Made by a program: the position numbers and the translations under genes. A model generated the notes under the pieces. The model was not told the origin of the DNA, did no database searches, and worked only from the letters and a program-made list of their open reading frames with translations. A stretch of 52,710 nucleotides of DNA from an uncultured Muribaculaceae bacterium (lineage in GTDB: Bacteria > Bacteroidota > Bacteroidia > Bacteroidales > Muribaculaceae), in assembly GCA_904501735.1 (NCBI GenBank), contig CAJGBY010000016.1:1-52710 (forward strand), in the 5' to 3' direction. How positions within the stretch are numbered: position 1 is the stretch's first letter; every line of letters starts with the position of its first letter. Positions 33,160-41,808 of the stretch are shown here, in pieces.

Positions 33160-35958
33160 TTAAAGTTTTTTCTTCACTTGAACGATTTCGAATGATTCGA
33201 TCATATCGCCTTCGTTGATGTCGTTGTAGCCTGCAACGCTTAGACCACAGTCGAAACCTGTAGTAACTTCCTTAACATCGTCCTTGTAGCGCTTCAATGA
33301 ACCAAGATCGCCAGTGTAGCGCACGATACCGTCGCGGATTACGCGCACCTTACAGTTCTTCTTAACCTTACCGTCGCGCACGATAGCACCAGCAATGGTA
33401 CCAACCTTAGAGATGCGGTAAGTTTGAAGTACTTCGGCAGTACCAAGGATTTCTTCCTTAGTTTCAGGTTCAAGCATACCTTCCATCGCATCCTTAACAT
33501 CTTCGATAGCTGAGTAGATGATAGAGTAAAGACGGATGTCGACACCTTCGTTTTCGGCAAGACGGCGTGCAGCTTGAGAAGGACGCACTTGGAAACCAAT
33601 GATATAAGCATCAGATGCAGAAGCAAGTACAACATCACTTTCGGTGATAGCACCCACAGCCTTGTGGATTACATTCACTTGTACTTCAGGAGTAGAAAGC
33701 TTGATAAGAGCGTCGGTCAAAGCTTCGATAGAACCGTCTACGTCACCCTTAACGATGATGTTAAGTTCGTTGAAGCTACCAAGAGCCTTACGACGACCGA
33801 TATCTTCAAGAGTGATACGCTTTTGAGTACGCAAGCCTTGTTCGCGTTGAAGTTGTTCGCGCTTGTTGGCAATTTCGCGAGCTTCTTGTTCTGAATCCAT
33901 CACATTGAATGTGTCGCCCGCAGTAGGAGCACCATTCAAACCAAGGATAAGAACTGGTTCAGCAGGACCAACCTTTTGGATGCGTTGGTTGCGCTCGTTG
34001 AACATAGCCTTAATCTTACCATAGTGAGTACCAGCAAGAATGATGTCGCCCATCTTAAGCGTACCATTTTGAACAAGTACAGTAGCTACATAACCACGAC
34101 CCTTGTCGAGAGTTGATTCGATGATAGAACCAGTAGCTTGGCGATTAGGGTTAGCCTTAAGTTCAAGCATATCGGCTTCAAGAAGCACTTTTTCCATAAG
34201 TTCGTCAACGCCGATACCCTTCTTAGCTGAGATATCTTGTGATTGGTACTTACCACCCCAGTCTTCAACAAGGTAGTTCATGTTAGCAAGACCTTCCTTG
34301 ATCTTTTCAGGGTTAGCAGTAGGCTTATCAATCTTGTTGATAGCAAATACGATAGGCACACCAGCAGCCGAAGCGTGGTTGATAGCTTCCACTGTTTGAG
34401 GCATGATGTTGTCGTCGGCAGCAACGATAACAATAACGATGTCGGTAACCTTAGCACCACGAGCACGCATAGCTGTGAAGGCTTCGTGACCAGGAGTGTC
34501 AAGGAAAGTGATGCGACGACCGTTTGCAAGCTTTACATTGTAGGCACCGATGTGCTGAGTGATACCACCCGCTTCACCAGCGATTACATTAGCATTACGG
34601 ATATAGTCAAGAAGAGAAGTCTTACCGTGGTCAACGTGACCCATGACAGTTACTACTGGTGGGCGTGGTTCAAGGTCTTCTTCCTTATCTTCTTCGGTAG
34701 TGATAGCATTAACAACTTCCGAGCTCACAAATTCGGTTTGGAAACCAAATTCTTCGGCAACGATGTTGATAGTTTCGGCATCAAGGCGTTGGTTGATAGA
34801 AACCATAACACCGATGCTCATACAAGTACCGATAACCTTGTTGATAGGCACATCCATCATCACAGCCAAGTCGTTGGCAGTAACGAATTCAGTAAGCTTA
34901 AGGATCTTTCCTTCAGCTGCTTCCATTTCGGCAGCTTCGCGTTCGCGTTCGCTCACAGCATCGCGTTTTTCCTTACGCCACTTAGCAGCCTTCTTGCTTG
35001 GCTTAGAAGTGAGTCGAGCAAGAGTTTCTTTTACTTGCTTTTGTACATCTTCTTCGCTTACTTCAGGCTTGAAAGGACGCTTAGCTTTGTTCTTGTCCTT
35101 GTTGCGCTTGCCTTGACCTGGTTGAGGTTGTGCAGATTGGTTATTGTTTGGTTTTTGTTCCTTGCGAGAAGGATCGTTGTTGATTTGTTTTGCGCTCTTT
35201 TCGATGTCGATTTTCTCTTTGCCAATGCGTTTGCGCTTCTTGCGGTCGCCAGTTTCACCGCTTGTGGCAACGCGTGCAGCTTGTTGAGACTTTTCTTTAG
35301 CAATGCGTTCGTTGCGTTTCTCTTCCTTTGACTTTTTCTTAGGACGAGTTTGTTGATTGATAGAAGAAAGGTCGATTTTACCAATAACCTTAGGGATATT
35401 AGTAAGAGTAGGAGTACCCAAAGAGAATACTTCGTCGCTCTCGCTCTTAGGAGCTTCGGCTACAGGAGCCGGTTTAGGCTCTTCCTTCTTAGGTTGAGGA
35501 GCTGGAGCAGGCTTTGGAGCTTCCTTCTTCACTTCAACTGGTTTAGGTTCTTCTTTCTTAGGCTCTTGTTTAGGAGCAACAGGAGCTGGCTTAGGCTCTT
35601 CCTTTTTAGGTTGTGGAGCTGGAGCCGCAGGTTTTGGTTTGCCTGCTTGGCTAAGGTCGATTTTACCTAATACCTTAGGACCTTGAACAGGAGCTGCAGT
35701 AGCTGCGATTTCTTCTACAGGTTGTTCAGCCTTAGCAGGTTTAACTTTTTCCTTTTGTCTACCCTTGAAAAAGTCTTCCGACTTGATTTTTTGGTCGCGG
35801 TCGGACTTGAACGCATTAACAAGCATAGTGTATTGCTCGTCGCTAATGCGAGTGTTAGGGTTAGAATCAACTGTGATGTTGTTCTTGCTGAGGAAGTCAA
35901 TGATTGATTGAGTTCCTACGTTCAATTCTTTAGCTGCTTTACTTATTTTTACTGGCAT
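33160..35958 (-). CDS. infB: Translation initiation factor IF-2
   Basis: A GTPase that brings initiator tRNA to the 30S subunit, 932 aa. An N-terminal helix domain (KISKAAKELNVGTQSIIDFL) is followed by a long disordered region (about 75-320) of Pro/Ala/Lys/Glu repeats and basic stretches. The G domain begins near residue 435 with VMGHVDHGKTSLLDYI, then DTPGHEAF and NKIDKP, and domains II-IV end with YTGDLGSLKRYKDDV and GFDCGLSV. It is the last gene of the rimP-nusA-infB operon. The disordered part contains the same 16-residue unit PAPQPKKEEPKPAPVA twice. Confidence 0.98.
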   Translation of the reverse strand: MPVKISKAAKELNVGTQSIIDFLSKNNITVDSNPNTRISDEQYTMLVNAFKSDRDQKIKSEDFFKGRQKEKVKPAKAEQPVEEIAATAAPVQGPKVLGKIDLSQAGKPKPAAPAPQPKKEEPKPAPVAPKQEPKKEEPKPVEVKKEAPKPAPAPQPKKEEPKPAPVAEAPKSESDEVFSLGTPTLTNIPKVIGKIDLSSINQQTRPKKKSKEEKRNERIAKEKSQQAARVATSGETGDRKKRKRIGKEKIDIEKSAKQINNDPSRKEQKPNNNQSAQPQPGQGKRNKDKNKAKRPFKPEVSEEDVQKQVKETLARLTSKPSKKAAKWRKEKRDAVSEREREAAEMEAAEGKILKLTEFVTANDLAVMMDVPINKVIGTCMSIGVMVSINQRLDAETINIVAEEFGFQTEFVSSEVVNAITTEEDKEEDLEPRPPVVTVMGHVDHGKTSLLDYIRNANVIAGEAGGITQHIGAYNVKLANGRRITFLDTPGHEAFTAMRARGAKVTDIVIVIVAADDNIMPQTVEAINHASAAGVPIVFAINKIDKPTANPEKIKEGLANMNYLVEDWGGKYQSQDISAKKGIGVDELMEKVLLEADMLELKANPNRQATGSIIESTLDKGRGYVATVLVQNGTLKMGDIILAGTHYGKIKAMFNERNQRIQKVGPAEPVLILGLNGAPTAGDTFNVMDSEQEAREIANKREQLQREQGLRTQKRITLEDIGRRKALGSFNELNIIVKGDVDGSIEALTDALIKLSTPEVQVNVIHKAVGAITESDVVLASASDAYIIGFQVRPSQAARRLAENEGVDIRLYSIIYSAIEDVKDAMEGMLEPETKEEILGTAEVLQTYRISKVGTIAGAIVRDGKVKKNCKVRVIRDGIVRYTGDLGSLKRYKDDVKEVTTGFDCGLSVAGYNDINEGDMIESFEIVQVKKKL

Positions 35959-36021
35959 ATATTTATAATAAGTTTATTGAACATCAATTTTAGTGAAACA
36001 GAGCGCACGCTATAAATAAGT

Positions 36022-36056
36022 GAAGAGTGGAGGGTGCGCCCCTCCCTCGTCACATA
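36022..36056 (-). other. Hairpin between nusA and infB
   Basis: A GGAGGG/CCCTCC hairpin with a GC-rich loop lies in the 107-base gap. No T run follows it on the - strand, so it is more likely a processing or mRNA-stability element than a terminator. Confidence 0.4.
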
Positions 36057-36065
36057 GGAGTTTTT

Positions 36066-37343
36066 TTATTCTTCAGAAGATTCTTCGATATCTTCATATT
36101 CGGCACGAAGCACTGCAAGTACATGGTCTACAGTATCTTCTTCCAAGTCGGCCTTTTCGATGAGCTTTTCGCGAGGAGTGTCAAGCACAGCCATAGCAGT
36201 AGCACATCCGATGTTCTTAAGAGCATCGATAACCCAGCTTTCGATTTCGTCCTTGAATTCTTCCAAGTAGATATCGTTTTCGTCAAGGTCGCGATATACA
36301 TCGATTTCGTAACCTGTAAGCTTAGAAGCAAGCTTGATGTTAAGACCGCCCTTACCGATAGCAAGAGAAACTTCGTCTGGATGCAAGAATACTTCGGCAC
36401 GCTTAGCGTTGTCATCAAGGCGGATAGTTGATACCTTAGCAGGGCTCAACGCGCGTTGAATCAATAGATATGGGTTGTTGCTGTAAGGGATAACATCGAT
36501 GTTTTCGTTCTTCAACTCGCGAACGATACCATGGATGCGTGAACCCTTCACACCTACACATGCACCTACAGGGTCGATGCGTTCGTCGTAGCTTTCGACA
36601 GCAATCTTAGCGCGTTCGCCAGGGATGCGAGCTACGGCACGAATAACGATAAGACCATCGTGGATTTCAGGAACTTCAAGTTCGAAAAGACGACGCAAGA
36701 AGTTTTCGCTTGTGCGAGAAACGATAATCTTAGGGTTATTGTTAGTATTGTCGACACGTTCGATTACGGCGCGAACAGTTTCGCCCTTGCGATAGAAATC
36801 GGTTGGGATTTGTTGGTCCTTAGGAAGAAGAAGTTCGTTCTTGTCGTCGTCAAGAAGAAGAATTTCCTTTTTCCAAAGTTGGTAAACTTCGCCCGACACA
36901 ATTTCGCCTTCCATTTCCTTGAACTTAGAGTAAATAGCATCTTTTTGCAAGTCAAGAATCTTGCTGGCAAGAGTTTGACGCAAATTCAAGATAGCACGAC
37001 GACCGAACTTAGCAAAGTCGATCTTCTTAGTGTATTCTTCGCCTACTTCGCAGTCAGGGTCTGGATCGTCTGGGTTGTTTTGAGCATCAGTGAGGCTGAT
37101 TTGAGTCACTGGGTCAGTAACTTCACCGTCGGGTACTACTGTAAGGTTTTGATAGATTTCACAGTCGCCCTTGTCGGGGTTCATAATAACATCAAAGTTT
37201 TCGTCGCTACCAAACATTTTAGCGATTACGCTACGGAATGATTCTTCCAAGACACTAATCATAGTTGTCTTGTCGATGTTTTTCAGCTCCTTAAACTCTG
37301 AAAATCTATCCACCATGTCGATGGTTTCTACTTTCTTTGCCAT
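36066..37343 (-). CDS. nusA: Transcription termination/antitermination factor NusA
   Basis: Binds RNA polymerase and RNA to control pausing and termination. The 425-aa protein has an N-terminal polymerase-binding domain (MVDRFSEFKELKNIDK to about 140), an S1 domain (IVSGEVYQLWKKEILL), and two KH domains (VRAVARIPGERAKIAVES, ACVGVKGSRIHGIVREL, VSLAIGKGGLNIKLAS). The short C-terminus has no long acidic repeats, the norm in this phylum. It starts 4 bases after rimP. Because NusA acts on terminators, it could regulate its own leader hairpin. Confidence 0.97.
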   Translation of the reverse strand: MAKKVETIDMVDRFSEFKELKNIDKTTMISVLEESFRSVIAKMFGSDENFDVIMNPDKGDCEIYQNLTVVPDGEVTDPVTQISLTDAQNNPDDPDPDCEVGEEYTKKIDFAKFGRRAILNLRQTLASKILDLQKDAIYSKFKEMEGEIVSGEVYQLWKKEILLLDDDKNELLLPKDQQIPTDFYRKGETVRAVIERVDNTNNNPKIIVSRTSENFLRRLFELEVPEIHDGLIVIRAVARIPGERAKIAVESYDERIDPVGACVGVKGSRIHGIVRELKNENIDVIPYSNNPYLLIQRALSPAKVSTIRLDDNAKRAEVFLHPDEVSLAIGKGGLNIKLASKLTGYEIDVYRDLDENDIYLEEFKDEIESWVIDALKNIGCATAMAVLDTPREKLIEKADLEEDTVDHVLAVLRAEYEDIEESSEE

Positions 37344-37347
37344 AATT

Positions 37348-37815
37348 CTATTTAAACTGAATCAAGTATTTAGTATATTTTATTTCGTCATAATTAAATG
37401 TCTCATCTTCGGTGACTTCGACAGGTCGTTTAGCACCTTCAGGCTTAACCTTCTTGGTGATACTTACTGTGAAATTGTCATCGGTAGCATCTTTAAGAGT
37501 GCCTTTGAGCTTGCGACCATCTTTTGTAAGAATTTCCACTTCTTCGTCGATATACTTTTCGTATTGGCGCTTCACCTTGAAAGGTGATGTAAGCCCAGCC
37601 GAACCCACTTCGAGTTCGTAGTCTTCGACGTCGCGGTCGAAATGGCTTTCGATAGCCTTGGTGAGCTTAGCACAATCGTCGATGCTCACGCAGTCCATAG
37701 AGTCGATTTCTACCACGATGTTGTTGTCGCGGCTCACAGCTACATCAACAAGGAACAATTCGCTTCCTTCGAGAGCTGTTTCAATTACTTTAGTTAGTTC
37801 TGATTTTTCAATCAT
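37348..37815 (-). CDS. rimP: Ribosome maturation factor RimP
   Basis: Needed for 30S subunit assembly. The 155-aa protein begins with an alpha/beta N-domain (LFLVDVAVSRDNNIVVEIDSMD), then SIDDCAKLTKAIESHFDRD and the typical YELEVGSAGLTSPFKVKRQY, followed by an Sm-like beta C-domain. It is the first gene of the rimP-nusA-infB operon, in the order conserved across bacteria. A terminator-like hairpin stands between its promoter and ATG. Confidence 0.95.
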   Translation of the reverse strand: MIEKSELTKVIETALEGSELFLVDVAVSRDNNIVVEIDSMDCVSIDDCAKLTKAIESHFDRDVEDYELEVGSAGLTSPFKVKRQYEKYIDEEVEILTKDGRKLKGTLKDATDDNFTVSITKKVKPEGAKRPVEVTEDETFNYDEIKYTKYLIQFK

Positions 37816-37830
37816 AATGCGTATAAGTTA

Positions 37831-37858
37831 TAAAAAAGAGGGAGCATCTTGCCCCCTC
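37831..37858 (-). terminator. Candidate attenuator in the rimP-nusA-infB leader
   Basis: On the - strand GAGGGGGC/GCTCCCTC (37858-37851 with 37845-37838; one G-U pair) with a five-base loop is followed directly by six T. It lies between the promoter (-7 box 37883-37876) and the rimP ATG at 37815, so transcription could stop before the first gene. Confidence 0.7.
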
Positions 37859-37875
37859 CGCATCCATTCCATGTG

Positions 37876-37883
37876 CAAAGATA
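37876..37883 (-). promoter_or_regulatory. -7 box of the rimP-nusA-infB operon
   Basis: The - strand reads TATCTTTG, a perfect -7 box. Transcription would begin near 37870, roughly a dozen bases before the attenuator-like hairpin. No clear -33 TTTG. Confidence 0.65.
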
Positions 37884-38039
37884 CGACATATTTGTGGAAA
37901 ATGTATTATGGATGTGTGTTAATTGTGGTCGTAGATAGGCAAATAAGTGGTAAATTAAGAAAATTTAAGAAATAATAACTTTTGATTAAAAGAAGCATAA
38001 AAAGAATAACTGTCGTGATGCGCAATAACAATAATTGTC

Positions 38040-38047
38040 TAACTTTG
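38040..38047 (+). promoter_or_regulatory. -7 box before the HAD gene
   Basis: TAACTTTG, 49 bases before the ATG at 38097, divergent from the rimP promoter. Confidence 0.5.
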
Positions 38048-38096
38048 CAGAAGTTATGGGGATAATGACAAATATTCCTAAGAAAAAAGACGAAAT

Positions 38097-38726
38097 ATGG
38101 CACTAAATAATTATAAAAACCTACTTTTTGACCTTGGTGGTGTGATCTTGGACTTGAAGCGTGAGGATTGTGTGCGCGCATTCGAGGCGTTGGGTATGGA
38201 GAACGCCGAAAGTGTGTTTGGTGAATATTCTCAAACTGGCGCTTTTCTTGCTCTTGAAGAAGGAGCGATAAGTGTGGATGAGTTTCATGCTGAGGTGAAG
38301 AAGATGCTACCACAAGGTGTTAGCGATGCTCAGATCGATGAGGCGTTCGGGCGTTTTCTTGTGGGAGTGCCAATGGCAAGATTGAAAGCTTTGGAAGAAT
38401 TGCGAAAGGACTATAAAGTGTTTTTGCTGTCAAATACCAATCCAATACACATTAATGGTCGAATAGCTCAATATTTTGGCGTTGATGGTAAGACGATAGG
38501 AGATTATTTTGATGGAATGGTGTTGTCGTTTGAGGCAAAAGCAGCCAAACCAAATGCAAAAATATTTGAGTACACTGTTTTGCATCTTGGAATTAACCCT
38601 AACGAGACACTTTTCTTGGATGATTCGCAAAAAAATCTTGATGCAGCATCGCAACTTGGTTTCGGTGTGGCATTGGTGAGTCCTGGAGAGGAATTTGTGG
38701 ATGTATTGAAAAGGGTAATTGGATAA
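38097..38726 (+). CDS. HAD-family phosphatase
   Basis: A 209-aa haloacid-dehalogenase-type hydrolase, probably cytoplasmic. Motif I is LLFDLGGVILDLKRED, motif II LLSNTNPIHI, motif III the Lys in KAAKPNAKIFE, motif IV LFLDDSQKNLDAA. In motif I the usual DxD has Gly at the second Asp position (DLGGV), as seen in related epoxide-hydrolase-N and HAD IA subfamily members. The substrate is unknown. It is followed 14 bases later by ribF, so the two may share a transcript, and dephosphorylation in flavin metabolism is one possibility (inference). Confidence 0.88.
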   Translation: MALNNYKNLLFDLGGVILDLKREDCVRAFEALGMENAESVFGEYSQTGAFLALEEGAISVDEFHAEVKKMLPQGVSDAQIDEAFGRFLVGVPMARLKALEELRKDYKVFLLSNTNPIHINGRIAQYFGVDGKTIGDYFDGMVLSFEAKAAKPNAKIFEYTVLHLGINPNETLFLDDSQKNLDAASQLGFGVALVSPGEEFVDVLKRVIG

Positions 38727-38740
38727 AAAACATCGATGAG

Positions 38741-39661
38741 ATGGAAATAATAAGACAAAAACATACTGTTGGTGATGATCGTCTCACTGCAACTATTGGG
38801 ATGTTTGATGGAGTGCATTTAGGACATCAAACATTGCTTGCATCGTTGCATGAGGAATCGGCAAAACGAGGCACTCGTAGTGCTGTGGTAACATTTGCCC
38901 AACATCCACAAAGAGTGTTGCGCCCAGAATGTGGGTTGAAAATGGTGATGACAATTGAAAATCGCCTGAATTTGCTCGATGAAATGGGGGTTGATGTGGT
39001 GATTTTGCTTGATTTCACTCCAGAATTGGCGCGCCTTGACTCATCGGCGTTCTTGAAGCTTTTGAAAGAGGATTATGGCGTAGATACATTGATGATGGGC
39101 TTCAATCACCGATTTGGATGCGTGAAAGGCGAATATTTCGAAGATTATGTAGCGCATGGCAAGCAAATAGGAGTTGATGTGGTGCGTGCCAATGAGTATC
39201 AAGGTGAATTTAGTCCGGTGAGCTCGTCGCTAATAAGAAAGATTCTTGAAGAAGGTCGTGTGGACTTGGCAAAGAACTATCTTTCAAGACCTTTCGAACT
39301 TGAAGGCGTGGTGGTACACGGCTTCAAGAATGGTAGAAAGTTGGGCTATCCAACAGCTAATATTGATATAACTTCTGAATTGATATTGCCTCACAAGGGC
39401 GTGTATGCTGTAAATGTTGAACTTGAGGATGGCAGCAAATATGGTGGTATGGCTAATATCGGTGTGCGTCCAACGGTGATAAAAGGTGGAAATCAGACTT
39501 TCGAGGTAAATATCTTTGATTTTGACGGTGATTTGTACGGACAAATGCTAAAAGTGAAGTTTGTGAAATTCATGCGTTCGGAAATGAAGATGGGATCGCT
39601 TGATGAATTGAAACAGCAGTTGGCTCTTGATGCACAGGCTTGTCGAAAAGTCTTGGGATAA
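38741..39661 (+). CDS. ribF: Bifunctional riboflavin kinase / FAD synthetase
   Basis: Makes FMN from riboflavin and FAD from FMN. The 306-aa protein has an N-terminal nucleotidyltransferase domain (GMFDGVHLGHQTLL, TFAQHPQRVL, MGFNHRFG) and a C-terminal riboflavin kinase domain beginning near YLSRPFELEGVVVHG, with GRKLGYPTANI and GVYAVNVEL. Length and motif order are as usual. A strong hairpin terminator follows. Confidence 0.97.
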   Translation: MEIIRQKHTVGDDRLTATIGMFDGVHLGHQTLLASLHEESAKRGTRSAVVTFAQHPQRVLRPECGLKMVMTIENRLNLLDEMGVDVVILLDFTPELARLDSSAFLKLLKEDYGVDTLMMGFNHRFGCVKGEYFEDYVAHGKQIGVDVVRANEYQGEFSPVSSSLIRKILEEGRVDLAKNYLSRPFELEGVVVHGFKNGRKLGYPTANIDITSELILPHKGVYAVNVELEDGSKYGGMANIGVRPTVIKGGNQTFEVNIFDFDGDLYGQMLKVKFVKFMRSEMKMGSLDELKQQLALDAQACRKVLG

Positions 39662-40131
39662 TCAATAATTAATAACATAATAAAACAAATAAAGCACTTC
39701 ATCACGAAGTGCTTTACTGTTTGTCGCCGTTTTAGAAACGGTCAACTCTAAATCCAATCTTTTTTTACCTTGTAGGGCAATAATTAATTTACCCAAAAAA
39801 CTAACAACTAATAAACATTACTTATATTACCTATTGATTACCCGTTTAGGATAAATGCAACAACTATTATATAAATGAATCAAAAAACTATCTGTTCTAA
39901 ATTGCAAGAAAACTCTATTTCTTGTCGTAAATCATAGGTTAGGAATCTAGTGCTCAAATGAACGAAAGACATATCTTTTGTTCATTGACAATGCAAAGAT
40001 AGATAGTAAAATCAATCAAAGTATGAATATATAAGAGGAATATAAATAAAATAAGAATTTATAAAATTATAAACCCTTGAGATATAGTGAAATGAATTAA
40101 TTTTAAAATAAGCGAAATATAAATCGATATA
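39662..40131. other. 470-base intergenic region, possible leftward small RNA
   Basis: No protein gene was seen. From left: the ribF terminator, a CCGTTT/AAACGG hairpin (39727-39741), about 200 AT-rich bases, a long hairpin AATGAAC..GTTCATT with inner AAAGA/TCTTT (39957-39986), and a - strand TATCTTTG box (40001-39994). A transcript starting near 39987 and ending at the terminator would be about 300 nt. The -33 spacing is short (15), so this is tentative. Confidence 0.35.
39691..39720. terminator. Bidirectional terminator after ribF
   Basis: Perfect ten-base stem AAAGCACTTC/GAAGTGCTTT (39691-39700, 39706-39715) with a five-base loop. On the - strand it is followed by T-rich sequence, so it could also end a leftward transcript. 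Confidence 0.75.
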
Positions 40132-41703
40132 TTAAGAGAAAGAACCGATTTTCATTACATTTTCTTCGAAATTTTCACGATCTTTCGCTTTGTTTTTGAT
40201 TTTATTTCGGTAGGTGTAGATAGTGTTTACCGAATAATTGAGGAAGCTTGCAATCTTGTTGCTGTCCTCAACGCCCATACGCAAGAAAGCATAGATGCGA
40301 AGTTCGGTTGAGAGATGTCCTGGTTCTTTGATTGTGATTTGCTCTTCAGGAAGTAGTAATTTGTTGAAATCATCGATGAAAGTAGGGTAGATGTGAAGGA
40401 ATGTGGCATCGAAGACGTCGTAGAATTGTTTGTGCTGCCCTTCGGTAAACTTGTTGGTTTTAGCCATTTTAAGGAGTTCTTCCACTTGACCTGCAGTGAT
40501 CTTGCGGGTAACAATCTTACTAAAGTTATCAAGGCGTTCCATATAGATAGAGCAGATGTCGAGGAAGTGACCGATGTATTCTTCCTTGATGCTATTGGCC
40601 TTTTTAAGTTCTTGGCGTGCTTGCTTGGCGCGATTAGACTGCCCAACCACCACCACGATGATAATAATAAGCCCAACAGTAAGAATACCAACAAGGAAAT
40701 TGGTAAAAACTAATGTTTCGCGTTGTTTTTCAAGTTCCTTTTTGTAGGCGCCGTCGATGAGAGGAATGATTTTTGACACTTCGGCCGTGCGCAAACGTGC
40801 ATTACAGAATACAGCATCGGCGAGTGATGAAGAAATGTAGTTATAGGCGTGTTTGATATCTCCTTTATTATAGAGGTGTATAGCTAATTCTTGTATCGCC
40901 ATAGTTTCCTTAACCGAACATTTGATGTCGCTCATAGCTGCGAGAGCCATGTAGTGAGCTGCAACATCTTGTTTGTTTTCGCTCTTTTTGATTGATGCCA
41001 TGTTGTGCGCGGCGCGTGCATAGATGTTGCTATTTGCATGAATTTCATCGATTAATTCGCCGAAAAGTAGTTTTGCTTTGACGATTTCGTTGTTGGCAAC
41101 ATAGTGCTCGGCAAGGAAGAGTTTGTAGGTAGGAGAGTCCTCGTCGAGATATTCGATTTGCTTGTCGCGATAATAGTTGAGTAGCTTGTTGTATTTGTCG
41201 TATAGCTCCTTGTTGCCATAGGCATAGGTGGTAATATAGGCATAAAGTTGTCGGCTTGTGTCGAGCCATTCGCCTTTGAGTGATTCAGGAATGGTAGAAG
41301 ATTCTACCTTATTAAGAGCTGTAATACCTTCCATGAAATAGCCCAAGATGGCAAGAGTCTTGATGCGACCAAGGTTGGCGCAGATGATCAATGTAGAGTC
41401 TTTGAGCGTGTTGGAAATGCTTAAAGCCTTGTCGAAATAGAACAAAGCCGAGTCGGAAATGAAAGTTTCGTATTCCTTGCCCAAGTCGAAATATGCTTCA
41501 AATCGCTTGTGGTCGTCGGTTGTCGATGTCAATGCGTTGTTTTTCAGAGAGTCGATGCGTGCAATCTTGGCTTTATCGTAGATAGCCTTTTGCTCGATTT
41601 CCTTGTCGAGAAGTTCGAGGTCTTTGTCAGATAGAGCATTCTGAGCATTGGCAAGCCCTATCGAAAAGAGTGATAATATTAAGAGTATTATAGATTTTAG
41701 CAT
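40132..41703 (-). CDS. DUF6377-type TPR sensor/regulator with C-terminal HTH
   Basis: A 523-aa protein. Residues 1-21 form a signal peptide. A TPR-like helical region fills about 30-320 (FEAYFDLGKEYETFISDSAL, ALFYFDKALSISNTLKDS), then one membrane helix (about 333-355) and a cytoplasmic part. That part ends with a LuxR-like helix-turn-helix (VEDSNKIASFLNYSVNTIYT, then YRNKIKNKAK). This matches the DUF6377 regulators of Bacteroidales, thought to sense a periplasmic signal and act on transcription. The ATG at 41703 (MLKSII) was chosen over an in-frame TTG. It lies divergent from the MATE gene, which it might control (inference). Confidence 0.8.
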   Translation of the reverse strand: MLKSIILLILSLFSIGLANAQNALSDKDLELLDKEIEQKAIYDKAKIARIDSLKNNALTSTTDDHKRFEAYFDLGKEYETFISDSALFYFDKALSISNTLKDSTLIICANLGRIKTLAILGYFMEGITALNKVESSTIPESLKGEWLDTSRQLYAYITTYAYGNKELYDKYNKLLNYYRDKQIEYLDEDSPTYKLFLAEHYVANNEIVKAKLLFGELIDEIHANSNIYARAAHNMASIKKSENKQDVAAHYMALAAMSDIKCSVKETMAIQELAIHLYNKGDIKHAYNYISSSLADAVFCNARLRTAEVSKIIPLIDGAYKKELEKQRETLVFTNFLVGILTVGLIIIIVVVVGQSNRAKQARQELKKANSIKEEYIGHFLDICSIYMERLDNFSKIVTRKITAGQVEELLKMAKTNKFTEGQHKQFYDVFDATFLHIYPTFIDDFNKLLLPEEQITIKEPGHLSTELRIYAFLRMGVEDSNKIASFLNYSVNTIYTYRNKIKNKAKDRENFEENVMKIGSFS

Positions 41704-41793
41704 AATTGGACGATGCAAATAATGAGTTGTAATATATGGGCAAAGTTAGGAATTATAATTGATTTTTGGTGTATATGTGTTGTGTAAAATTGT

Positions 41794-41801
41794 TATCTTT
41801 G
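41794..41801 (+). promoter_or_regulatory. -7 box almost at the MATE start codon
   Basis: TATCTTTG ends at 41801 and the ATG is at 41809. With the usual start a few bases after the box, the mRNA would have nearly no leader. Confidence 0.65.
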
Positions 41802-41808
41802 CGCAATT

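Noticed and set aside
34243..35331. A 362-codon open frame on the + strand
   Set aside because: It lies wholly opposite infB, which is clearly coding on the - strand, and its product is a low-complexity Ser/Phe/Leu-rich sequence mirroring the Lys/Glu-rich IF-2 segment.
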